The notes beneath the pieces are model-generated. The model made no database searches. It saw only the letters and a list, made by a program, of their open reading frames with translations, and was not told where the DNA came from. The translations under genes and the position numbers were made by a program. Positions 1 through 7,835 of a DNA stretch of 20,398 nt are shown here, piece by piece (within the stretch, counting starts at the first letter, position 1; every line of letters begins with the position of its first letter). The stretch comes from an uncultured Fidelibacterota bacterium (lineage in GTDB: Bacteria > Marinisomatota > Marinisomatia > Marinisomatales > UBA1611): assembly GCA_913043185.1 (NCBI GenBank), contig CAJWMI010000026.1, positions 1 through 20,398 of the forward strand. The letters run 5' to 3'.

Positions 1-42
1 TGGCTTAAAAGGCCACTGCTCTACCAACTGAGCTACCGAGTC
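1..42 (-). tRNA. tRNA-Lys(UUU), partial, 5' half only
   Basis: Read on the minus strand, the gene begins with the acceptor strand GACTCGG (36-42). The TA spacer and the D arm GCTC-AGTTGGTA-GAGC follow. The anticodon stem GTGGC (12-16) encloses the loop CTTTTAA (5-11), with the anticodon TTT at 7-9, so it reads lysine codons. The opposing GCCA is visible at 1-4. The variable loop, T arm and 3' acceptor strand lie beyond the left edge. The 5' end faces the coding island, so the 3' end, where integrases usually act, points away from it. Confidence 0.93.
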
Positions 43-123
43 AGCAAAATAACTAAATATTTCAATATGTAAATTACAAACGATTAAATAATTGCTAAAA
101 TGATTAATCTTCTATTTACAGAA

Positions 124-1239
124 TTATTTATTCAAGATGCTCATGTAATAATTATCAAAAGTAGATAATAAACTTTCCCTTCCAGAATAAGGCCCCGGGC
201 TATATTTTTTTGATTGTATCCCTTTTTGTGATAATTCTGAAATATTCCAGTCCTGTTTATTTGTTTTGTCCCAAAATGAAATAGCATCATTATTATCATG
301 TTGGGCATTATTGGTTTCAAAAAATAACCATGAACAACTGACCTTACACTCATTTGTATTTAGTGGTAAAACTATATGATACATCACATAATCAGGATGT
401 AGGCTGATAAGAAAATTGGGAAATAGAGAATAATAATATACTCTATTAAGATTTGTTTTTGACATTCCTGGAATTGGCTCAGATGAAAGTTGGCCATTTT
501 GGGTAATGCTATTCATATTATCGTTGAGGGTCATAAACCCTCCAAGAAATGGGCCCTTGTATAGATCGTTTTCTCCACTAGTAAAATGATGAATTTTTGC
601 TAAATCTGGGTGAATTGTTGGGCAATGGTAACACTCGTTATAGTTTTGTATAATTAGTTTCCAATTAGCTCTAACCAGATATTCTTTCTTTTCAATTGTT
701 TTTAGTTTAGAAAGTTGCCATTCATTAAATTTATTTTTTAATGGTTTAAAAAAGTCATCAAAAGATTCTGTTTTATCTGATAGACATACATAAATGAAAC
801 CTTCCCATTCTTTAATTGCAACTTTATGAAGAGGATAGTTGTTTTTATCAAAATTTTCAACCTCGTCCATATTTGGTGCCCCCACCAAACTTCCCTCTAG
901 ATTATAAGTCCATCCATGATATTTACACTGAATTGTATTAGAAAATTTCCCTTTTTTCTCATTACAAATTCTAGTCCCTCGATGTCTGCAAACATTAAAT
1001 AATCCATGCAATATATTATTATCATCTCTGACAATAATAATACTTTCATTTCCAAGGTCAAATTTTATAAAGTCTCCTTTTTTAGACACTTCATTAGAAC
1101 GTCCAACGCACAACCAATTTTTATAAAATATATTTTTCAATTCTAAATCAAATATATTTTTATCGGTATAATATTTTCTATCAAGAGTTTTTGCCCCTTT
1201 AATTAGTGTTGTTGCAGTCTTATGATATTTATCTACCAT
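124..1239 (-). CDS. Rieske non-heme iron oxygenase, carnitine/glycine-betaine monooxygenase-like
   Basis: A 371-residue Rieske oxygenase alpha subunit. The [2Fe-2S] motif is C84-x-H86 and C105-x2-H108. The mononuclear iron site follows in N-x-N-E-C-Y-H-C-P-x3-H, giving H205 and H210, with D330 in the C-terminal part as the likely third ligand. The residue linking the two metal centres is usually Asp but here is Glu (E202). Glu at this position is a known mark of CntA-type carnitine and quaternary-amine oxygenases. Such enzymes use O2 and electrons from a partner reductase to hydroxylate an N-methyl or adjacent carbon, releasing an aldehyde. No reductase gene (CntB/GbcB-like) lies in the window. 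It is the last gene of the minus operon, overlapping the upstream flavoprotein gene by 7 bp, and so is probably translationally coupled. The substrate is unknown; choline, glycine betaine, carnitine or another methylated amine are possible. Confidence 0.88.
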   Translation of the reverse strand: MVDKYHKTATTLIKGAKTLDRKYYTDKNIFDLELKNIFYKNWLCVGRSNEVSKKGDFIKFDLGNESIIIVRDDNNILHGLFNVCRHRGTRICNEKKGKFSNTIQCKYHGWTYNLEGSLVGAPNMDEVENFDKNNYPLHKVAIKEWEGFIYVCLSDKTESFDDFFKPLKNKFNEWQLSKLKTIEKKEYLVRANWKLIIQNYNECYHCPTIHPDLAKIHHFTSGENDLYKGPFLGGFMTLNDNMNSITQNGQLSSEPIPGMSKTNLNRVYYYSLFPNFLISLHPDYVMYHIVLPLNTNECKVSCSWLFFETNNAQHDNNDAISFWDKTNKQDWNISELSQKGIQSKKYSPGPYSGRESLLSTFDNYYMSILNK

Positions 1240-2804
1240 TTATTTAATATTGTTTTTGCTGCATTATATCCATTCCCTCCATGTAAACCGCCACCAGGGT
1301 GAGTTCCTCCGCCACAAATGTAAAGGTTTTTAATTGGTGTAGCATATTGAGATGAACTAATAGTTGGCCTCATAAACATAAATTGATCGAGTGTCATTTC
1401 ACCATGATTTAAATTTCCCTCTTTCAGACCAAATTCATTTTCTATGTCCTGGGGAGATAAAACATAAGATGATTCGATTAAATTTGAAAAATTTGGAATA
1501 ATATTTTCTATTACTTTCATTGTGTTTGTTTTCAATATAGACTTGGCCTGATCATCCCAGATTTGATTGCGAAGATGGTAAGGTGCATATTGAACTGATG
1601 CTGCTAAAATATGTTGATTATTGATAGCAAAGTTTTCATTCAAAATACTTGGTATATTAAAATCTACAAAGGGGGTATCTGATATTTTTCCATACTTGAC
1701 TCCATCTGATGCTTTTTCTAATGATTCCATAGATGTACAAATAGAAAAATTTGTATTCAATTGGTCGGAATTAACCCCTTCAATTTCAGGCAGGTCTTTA
1801 AGTATAAAAAATAATCGTGCAGTACTTCCCCGATATCTTATATTATTGACTTGAGTTAAAAAATCAGGATTTAGATTGGAGGAACCTACAAGGTTAATAA
1901 AAGTATTATGTGGGTCTAAACCTGATACTACAATGCTGGATTTTATGTTTTCTCCATTTTCCAAAATAATCCCTTCGCAGCATTTCTGATTTACTTTTAT
2001 CGATTTTACTTGAGAATTAGTACGAAATTCTACATGATAAGATTCTGCAACTTTTTTCAAAGTATTAGCTAGCTCTATAGTTCCTCCTTTAATAAATAAT
2101 GAATTATAAATACCACAATCTGAGTAAAGATTTTGATGCAGTAAGTTAAATCCTGTACCTGCAGAATAGGGGCCAAGCGATAAATGATGGACTCCAGAAG
2201 CTGAAATTGCGCTTCGTAACAGCTCATTTTCAAACCATTCATCCATAAGTTCATTCATCATCATTGGAGCTACTCTTAAAAGATCTACAACACCACGAGG
2301 ACCTTGCTTTAATAATGGAGCAAGCATTGGTCTTAATGAAAAAACATCTGCCATTTTTAAATCAGGGATCTTAGGTGGGGGGATGGTATATAATTTTTCT
2401 AAAAGGTTAGATAGTTTTTTTAAATAATCAACAAAATCAATCCACTTCAATGAGTCTTTTTTAGAAATATTTGAAATAGAGTCTACTGTTTTTAATGGGT
2501 TACGGTTGAAAAAAATATGTTTTCCTTCCATACCTAATGCTATTCTTACTATGTCAGGTTTAATAATTTTTAGGCCATGATCTTGAAGTTTTAAAGTTTT
2601 CATTACTCTTGGATCGATCCATTTCAATGAATCGTGAATTGCGTTACATTTAAAACCTTGTTTGAGTTCAATTGTAGATGATAAACCTCCAATCTGCTCG
2701 CGTGCTTCTAATACCAGAACTTTCTTATTTTGTTTACCTAGTAATGCTGCGACAACCAAACTATTGATTCCACTTCCAATTATTATTGAATCATATTTTG
2801 ACAT
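1233..2804 (-). CDS. PYROXD2/phytoene-desaturase-like FAD oxidoreductase (second copy)
   Basis: A 523-residue flavoprotein of the CrtI/PYROXD2 superfamily (COG1233). The N-terminal Rossmann motif is G10-S-G12-I-N-S15 with the ribose-binding acidic E33 at the end of strand 2. The third Gly of GxGxxG is replaced by Ser. The C-terminal FAD signature CGGGTHPGGG begins near C497 and is followed by GGNGYNAAKTIL. Family members oxidise C-C or C-N bonds, but most bacterial PYROXD2-like proteins have no known substrate. It is a clear, diverged paralogue of the preceding gene, sharing the DEWFE, SASG, SGLDP and RGS blocks. Its ATG overlaps the upstream stop by one base (TAATG), and its own end overlaps the Rieske gene by 7 bp. 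Stoichiometric co-expression of the two flavoproteins is therefore likely, perhaps as a heteromer. Carotenoid synthesis is unlikely because no other carotenoid gene is present. Confidence 0.88.
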   Translation of the reverse strand: MSKYDSIIIGSGINSLVVAALLGKQNKKVLVLEAREQIGGLSSTIELKQGFKCNAIHDSLKWIDPRVMKTLKLQDHGLKIIKPDIVRIALGMEGKHIFFNRNPLKTVDSISNISKKDSLKWIDFVDYLKKLSNLLEKLYTIPPPKIPDLKMADVFSLRPMLAPLLKQGPRGVVDLLRVAPMMMNELMDEWFENELLRSAISASGVHHLSLGPYSAGTGFNLLHQNLYSDCGIYNSLFIKGGTIELANTLKKVAESYHVEFRTNSQVKSIKVNQKCCEGIILENGENIKSSIVVSGLDPHNTFINLVGSSNLNPDFLTQVNNIRYRGSTARLFFILKDLPEIEGVNSDQLNTNFSICTSMESLEKASDGVKYGKISDTPFVDFNIPSILNENFAINNQHILAASVQYAPYHLRNQIWDDQAKSILKTNTMKVIENIIPNFSNLIESSYVLSPQDIENEFGLKEGNLNHGEMTLDQFMFMRPTISSSQYATPIKNLYICGGGTHPGGGLHGGNGYNAAKTILNKW

Positions 2805-4384
2805 TATAGAATTCCCAGAATTTTTTTAGCTGCCATTTCTCCAGGAGAGCCAGTTATTCCTCCTCCTGGGTGCGTCCCAGAGCCACATTGGTAATAGTTC
2901 TTTATAGGAGTTGTATAGTCTGCCCATTGAATTGCTGGTCTTAAAGAGAACAATTGTTGTATTGTCAATTCTCCATGAAAAATGTTTCCTTCTGTAAGTC
3001 CAAAAGTTGATTCAAGATCAGCTGGTGTGAGTACCTGTCTATGGAGTATGATATCCTTAATATTTGGAGCATATTCGGCCAGCGTATTTATTACTGCATC
3101 TCCAAATGCCTGCCTTTTGCTATCATTCCATCCGCCTTTAATGCTGTAAGGAGCATATTGAACAAAGCATGACATGACGTGTTTACCAGGGGGTGCCATT
3201 TCAGGGTCTAATACAGAAGGCAGTATAATATCCATAAATGGTTTTTTTGAGAAATCACCATACTTAGCATCATCATACGCGTTTTCTAGATGATCATAAC
3301 TTGGGCTGATTGAAATAGCGCCTCGAAGATGGTGACCATCACCGGGCAAACATTTAAAATCAGGTAGTCCATCCAATGCCAAGTTCACTTTTCCAGATGA
3401 ACCTCGGATTCGGAAATTTTTAATATCTTTAACAAATTCACTAGGAAGCTCATTTTCGCTCACTAAGTTTAGAAACGATTGTTTTGGATCTAAACCTGAG
3501 ATTACTATATCAGAATGGTATTCATCTCCATTCTCTAGAGCTACACCAACAGCTTTATTGTTTTTAACAATAACATTCATAACTGATGCTTCAGTTTTAA
3601 TATTTACACCAAAATATTCTGCGGACCTCGCAATGGCCATGCTTACCTCACCAGTACCACCCCTTTGAAAACCCCATGCACGAAAAGCTCCATCAATATC
3701 ACCCATATAGTGGTGGAGCATTACGTATGCTGACCCAGGTGACCTAGGGCCCATAAAAGTTCCAATTATTCCGCTTGCTGACATGGTGGCTTTTAGTGGT
3801 TCAAATTCAAACCATTCGTCTAAAAAGTCTGCTGAACTCATTGTCATAAGTTTTGTTAAATATTCAAATTGCTGTGACGTTAGAGTCTTAATATGATCAA
3901 ATAATCTTTTTGAGTTAAAAAGATCTGATAAAGAAGGTCTAATTGCATTAGGAGCAATCGTTTCTAGTATTGGTCTAACTGCCATACCTATTTGACCCAT
4001 TAGAGGTCCAAATCGGGTATAGGCCTCAGCGTCTCTAAGTGAATGCCTTGCGATTTCTCGATAGGTTTGGTCGCTATCTGCGGTCCGAATTAAATAATCG
4101 TTTTCTAGTGGCGTGAATGTACTTTCTAAAGGTAGAATTTCTAATCCAAATTTGGGGAGCATCAGTTCCCGGATTACATTTGCTTTCATTAGGCTTACCA
4201 CATAAGAGCAAACCGAGAATTTAAATCCAGGAAATACTTCTTCGGTTACTGCAGCTCCACCTAGAACGTGCCTTCTTTCTAATACCAAAACCTTTTTACC
4301 TGCTCTTCCTAGGTATGCTGCCGCTGTAAGACCATTATGCCCCCCTCCAATAACTATCGCATCATAATTTTTTAAGTTGGACAT
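2804..4384 (-). CDS. PYROXD2/phytoene-desaturase-like FAD oxidoreductase (first copy)
   Basis: A 526-residue flavoprotein of the same COG1233 family. It has the standard dinucleotide motif G13-G-G15-H-N-G18, followed by E36 and the R-R-x3-GG segment that contacts FAD. The C-terminal signature CGSGTHPGGG starts near C500 and precedes SPGEMAAKKIL. The length is typical of PYROXD2-like proteins. This copy keeps every Rossmann glycine, unlike its downstream paralogue, so it may be the more canonical redox partner. The start codon lies inside the 3' end of the GcvT-like gene (13-bp overlap), and its stop shares a base with the next start. The context of a Rieske oxygenase and a folate aminomethyltransferase suggests oxidation of an N-alkyl or amine intermediate rather than a carotenoid. 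That role is inference. Confidence 0.9.
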   Translation of the reverse strand: MSNLKNYDAIVIGGGHNGLTAAAYLGRAGKKVLVLERRHVLGGAAVTEEVFPGFKFSVCSYVVSLMKANVIRELMLPKFGLEILPLESTFTPLENDYLIRTADSDQTYREIARHSLRDAEAYTRFGPLMGQIGMAVRPILETIAPNAIRPSLSDLFNSKRLFDHIKTLTSQQFEYLTKLMTMSSADFLDEWFEFEPLKATMSASGIIGTFMGPRSPGSAYVMLHHYMGDIDGAFRAWGFQRGGTGEVSMAIARSAEYFGVNIKTEASVMNVIVKNNKAVGVALENGDEYHSDIVISGLDPKQSFLNLVSENELPSEFVKDIKNFRIRGSSGKVNLALDGLPDFKCLPGDGHHLRGAISISPSYDHLENAYDDAKYGDFSKKPFMDIILPSVLDPEMAPPGKHVMSCFVQYAPYSIKGGWNDSKRQAFGDAVINTLAEYAPNIKDIILHRQVLTPADLESTFGLTEGNIFHGELTIQQLFSLRPAIQWADYTTPIKNYYQCGSGTHPGGGITGSPGEMAAKKILGIL

Positions 4385-5601
4385 GAGCGTTTTCTTTCAG
4401 GGTTAAAAAAAGGTGTGTTGACTATTCTAGCGGTAGTTGTCTTTTTAAAATGTTCAATTTTTATTTCAAAATCTAAAATGGTGTCTAAGTCTGAGTATTC
4501 ATTTTTTACATGGGCTAGGGCTATATATTTTTTTAAAATAGGTGACCACGTGCCACTGGTTGCATATCCTATTTGTTCTGAGTTGTAATACAAAGGTGTG
4601 CTCGTACGCCATGCAGTAGATGGGAGACCTGGTGCAAGGCCAACTCTACGATAGTGTTCTTCAAGGTCTGACCATTCAATTTCGATGCCAACAAATTTCC
4701 ACTCTGGGCCGCGATCAAGCTCTTTTTTCAAAGCATTTTTGCCAATGAAATCATTTTTATTCATTTTAACTGCCCACCCCAATCCTAATTCAAACGGAGA
4801 AGACTTCCGTGATTCAATGATAGCATGCCTAGAGGAAACATAGTCTACATCAAGTAGAATTAGACCTGCTTCTATTCTTGAAATATCTAGGGCATGTAAA
4901 CCGGTAGGCGTTATCCCATATGATTTTCCTTTGTCTAATAATAAATCCCAAATTGTTAAAGCATCTTCCTGATTTATCCATATTTCATATCCCAGGTCTC
5001 CTGTGTATCCTGTTCGTGAGATAGATACTCGTTTCCCGTTAAAATTTGTATCCATCATATAAAAAAACTTTAAATCATTAAGTGAGGTTCCTGATATAGA
5101 ATTTAATATTTCTCTTGAATTTGGACCTTGAAGAGCGAGTGCGGCTGTTGTTTCTGAATCATCTAGTATATTTACATTCATACCTGTTGCTATATGATTT
5201 ATCCAATCAAGATTTGGTTCAGCACTAGTAATTCGGTATTTACTTTCTGATAGTCTTTGCACAGTCCCATCATCAATGACCTTCCCATTTTCATCGCACC
5301 ATGGGGTATACATTACTTGGCCTACTTTACATATTTGTATATTTCTTGTCACTAATCTATCTAATAGGTTTGAGGCATCAGGACCGTCAATTAAATATTT
5401 TTTAAGGGGAGATATATCTAGTAATGCAGCTTTTGTTCGTATCGCAAAATATTCATTCTCATGTGTCAGTTCATAATTTGTTGCTGATAAATAGCCAGAC
5501 CACCTACGCCACTCCTGAGATTCATTCAATTTTGATGTGCGTTCAAAAAATGGTGAGAGTTTTAATTGTGTATTTGCTGTGAATTTATTTTTATAACTCA
5601 T
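4372..5601 (-). CDS. Stand-alone GcvT-like aminomethyltransferase (folate-dependent)
   Basis: The protein has 409 residues if it starts at the ATG at 5599-5601; an in-frame ATG at 5632-5634 would add 11. I chose the inner start because it makes a classical ATGA overlap with the upstream stop. GCV_T fold marks are visible: DISPL near residue 62, GKVIDDG with D110/D111 at the position of the T-protein catalytic Asp, and SRTGYTGDLGYEIW at about 195-208 in the folate-binding region. The C-terminal beta-barrel includes the GYATSGTWSP block. Family members transfer a methylene or methyl group from an amine (glycine cleavage, dimethylglycine/sarcosine dehydrogenases) or a sulfonium compound (DmdA) to tetrahydrofolate. 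It is longer than ordinary GcvT (about 360 residues). No gcvH or gcvP lies nearby, so it is probably not the glycine cleavage T protein. Its placement next to flavoprotein genes suggests a one-carbon acceptor for oxidative demethylation (inference). Confidence 0.86.
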   Translation of the reverse strand: MSYKNKFTANTQLKLSPFFERTSKLNESQEWRRWSGYLSATNYELTHENEYFAIRTKAALLDISPLKKYLIDGPDASNLLDRLVTRNIQICKVGQVMYTPWCDENGKVIDDGTVQRLSESKYRITSAEPNLDWINHIATGMNVNILDDSETTAALALQGPNSREILNSISGTSLNDLKFFYMMDTNFNGKRVSISRTGYTGDLGYEIWINQEDALTIWDLLLDKGKSYGITPTGLHALDISRIEAGLILLDVDYVSSRHAIIESRKSSPFELGLGWAVKMNKNDFIGKNALKKELDRGPEWKFVGIEIEWSDLEEHYRRVGLAPGLPSTAWRTSTPLYYNSEQIGYATSGTWSPILKKYIALAHVKNEYSDLDTILDFEIKIEHFKKTTTARIVNTPFFNPERKRSCPT

Positions 5602-6458
5602 TGACTTCTTCTCAAAAATGGACGAGTTAAACATGTAGGCCCACCTGCACCTTTAATTGAAATTTCAGAGCCATCGTAGGTGTGAATTTCCACACCTTTG
5701 TTTTCCAGTAATTGTTTCGTTTTAGGATTGCCACTTATCATTATAACTTTCCGCGGAGCTACTGCTAGCACATTACAGCCCATCGATTCATATTCATCAT
5801 CTGGGACATCTATTAGTTCTATATTCTGATCTAAAAGATATTTTATAAATGATACTGGAAGCAACCGGGAGTAGACTAAATATAGATCATGATCAATTGG
5901 GCTGAGGTTACTCATTAAATGCAGACAATCATCAGGTCCATTCCAATGGGGGATTGACACAGTTATTACGGTTTCTACTTGATCAGATAATAAAAGTTTT
6001 AGTTGTTCTATGCCTTCTTTATTGGTTCGGTAGCCCTCGCCAATTGCAATGGTTTTTTCATTGATCCATACTACATCACCTCCTTCAAGAGTACCAGGTG
6101 ATTGTATTTTGCCAAGGATAGGAACTTCTATAGAATGAAAAAATTTTTTCATGCTATCTGTTTCTGGTTGTCTAGCTTTTTTCCCCATGTTGCAAATTAC
6201 CACGCCTTTGTTTGAAACAACGCATGGGTCGTGTGTATAAATTGAATCGAGAGAGGTTGATTTATCTTTTGGTAAATAATGTATTTCAATATCAAATGAT
6301 TTTAGTAGATCAACGAATATTTCATAGTCAGAGATTGCGCTACTAAAATTTGGTGCCGCAAGGTAATTAAGCTCGAGGTATTGTTTATTGATATTCCTCT
6401 GATTAAGGAAAGCATTGGATGGATGTTTTAAAAGGATCTTTTTAATTGGATCAACCAT
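5598..6458 (-). CDS. Dimethylarginine dimethylaminohydrolase / arginine deiminase-like hydrolase
   Basis: A 286-residue member of the guanidine-modifying superfamily (COG1834). Catalytic-type residues fall in the expected order: D77 in YTHDP, E125 and D128 in GTLEGGD, H180 in DDCLHL, and the C-terminal nucleophile C276 in GGPTCLTRP. Members hydrolyse the guanidinium carbon of arginine, methylarginines or related compounds through a Cys-amidino intermediate. Products are citrulline-type ureido compounds plus ammonia or a methylamine. The length fits DDAH-like enzymes rather than full-length arginine deiminase (about 400 residues) or amidinotransferases. The gene overlaps the acyltransferase gene by 8 bp upstream and meets the GcvT-like gene in an ATGA overlap. 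If the substrate is a methylated arginine, the released methylamine could feed the demethylation genes downstream. The precise substrate cannot be read from the sequence. Confidence 0.85.
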   Translation of the reverse strand: MVDPIKKILLKHPSNAFLNQRNINKQYLELNYLAAPNFSSAISDYEIFVDLLKSFDIEIHYLPKDKSTSLDSIYTHDPCVVSNKGVVICNMGKKARQPETDSMKKFFHSIEVPILGKIQSPGTLEGGDVVWINEKTIAIGEGYRTNKEGIEQLKLLLSDQVETVITVSIPHWNGPDDCLHLMSNLSPIDHDLYLVYSRLLPVSFIKYLLDQNIELIDVPDDEYESMGCNVLAVAPRKVIMISGNPKTKQLLENKGVEIHTYDGSEISIKGAGGPTCLTRPFLRRSQ

Positions 6459-7821
6459 AATTCGTATCTTTTCCTTCTAACGTATCTAAATATCTATTTT
6501 TTGATTCTTCAATGTATTGCAAGAGTTCCATTCTCTTTTGGATTATTTCGAATAGTAGCGATCTTTTTTTATAAAAAATCGATAAGAACTTAACATGTTG
6601 TTTGTATTTTTTTATATTTTTACTGTAGTATAATGCGAAATCACCAGATGGAATAAGGCTGATTAAAAATAGAATTGTAACAAGAAGATTTTGTGTTAAC
6701 CCCCAAACTAAAGTTGTAGACGCTGTATAATAAATTGCAAAAAAGATAAAGCCGTATATTAGTTTCCAACTTGCTTCCTCAGATTGATCTTTATTAGATA
6801 TTTTTACTAAAATTCTTGGCAATATATATGGTATATAATTAGTGATAATTCCCCAGAGAAATAGGGGTGAACCAATAATTAGAAATAATATTGTTCTCGT
6901 TTTTCCCCAGTTCCTTTTTTCTTGTCGAGCTGGATCTAAAAATTCATCTCGAATATCTAATTTTTTTAAAAGGGCTACATATTCACTTAGTTTTCTTCGA
7001 AAATTAGTAATATGATAAGGCTCATTTTTCTCATACCATTGAACTGCATCCGTTAATATTTTTGATGTAATAAAATCGTCATTTTTATTATCTACTTCCA
7101 TGCCAAGTTCTGTCATAAGTTCCATTTTATAAATTAATTCTAATCCTTGGACAATATCTTCTATTTGATCTGTTTGATAATAATTTGTTAATTCATTTAA
7201 TGATTTTCTGATGATTGAAGTAACTTTTTTCACTGCATCTATTTCATTTAACTTATAATCTTTTTCAAAATCCTTAAGTTTTATTGGATTGCCAAATCGA
7301 ATCATTACATTGCTACGGAATCTTATTTGATCTGAGTAACTAAGTCCGATCGGTATAATAACAATATTTAAATCAAAGTCATTTTTAGATTCTGCTTCAA
7401 GGCCAATTCTCGCTGCTCCAGTTTTTAACTTTTCTAGTACACGTTTCCCAATAGAAACTCCTTCAGGGAAAATCAAAAAAGCCCCATTGTTTTCAAGGAT
7501 TTCATATCCTTTTTTAAAACTATCTTTGTTTTTACCCATATTATCTTCATCATCAATTTTTCGATATACTGGCACAAGGTTAAGTCGTGTTAAGATCCAC
7601 TTTTTTATTGAAGAATTAAACAAAGTGCTTTTTGCAAAAAAGTATAAATTTCGGGGGCAATATGAACCGGCAATTAGTGGATCCATAAAGAAATTTGGAT
7701 GGTTTGCCACAAAAATAACAGGTCCTTGATTAGGAACAATCTGTTTGTTTTGTAGAGAAATTTGATTGAAAAATAGCTTTATTGCTAATACAGAGATTTT
7801 ATGTACTAGTGAATAAAGCAC
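6451..7821 (-). CDS. PlsC-type membrane acyltransferase with C-terminal membrane segments
   Basis: A 456-residue protein with a lysophospholipid/glycerol-phosphate acyltransferase domain in its N-terminal half. It has the acyltransferase motif NHPNFFMD (H41, D47; an HX5D variant common in GPAT/Gat-like proteins) and FPEGVS at about 118-123. After a charged helical stretch, two or more hydrophobic segments lie at about 310-340 and 355-395 (for example FLIIGSPLFLWG), so it is probably an inner-membrane protein. It should transfer an acyl chain to a hydroxyl or amine of a glycerophosphate-like acceptor. It overlaps the DDAH-like gene by 8 bp and starts 14 bp after the PLP lyase gene, so it is clearly in the same operon. 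A lipid enzyme among amine catabolism genes is odd. It may supply a membrane-lipid precursor or act on an amine-containing lipid; this is undetermined. Confidence 0.82.
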   Translation of the reverse strand: MLYSLVHKISVLAIKLFFNQISLQNKQIVPNQGPVIFVANHPNFFMDPLIAGSYCPRNLYFFAKSTLFNSSIKKWILTRLNLVPVYRKIDDEDNMGKNKDSFKKGYEILENNGAFLIFPEGVSIGKRVLEKLKTGAARIGLEAESKNDFDLNIVIIPIGLSYSDQIRFRSNVMIRFGNPIKLKDFEKDYKLNEIDAVKKVTSIIRKSLNELTNYYQTDQIEDIVQGLELIYKMELMTELGMEVDNKNDDFITSKILTDAVQWYEKNEPYHITNFRRKLSEYVALLKKLDIRDEFLDPARQEKRNWGKTRTILFLIIGSPLFLWGIITNYIPYILPRILVKISNKDQSEEASWKLIYGFIFFAIYYTASTTLVWGLTQNLLVTILFLISLIPSGDFALYYSKNIKKYKQHVKFLSIFYKKRSLLFEIIQKRMELLQYIEESKNRYLDTLEGKDTNYG

Positions 7822-7835
7822 TCAATGAAATTAGT

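Noticed and set aside
1..42. tRNA gene at the island edge as a phage or island attachment site
   Set aside because: Its 5' end faces the island, while integrases usually target tRNA 3' ends. No integrase gene or direct repeat of the tRNA is visible in the window.
1233..4384. Carotenoid biosynthesis (phytoene desaturase pair)
   Set aside because: Sequence features fit the PYROXD2-like branch, and no crtB, crtE or other carotenoid genes are in the window.
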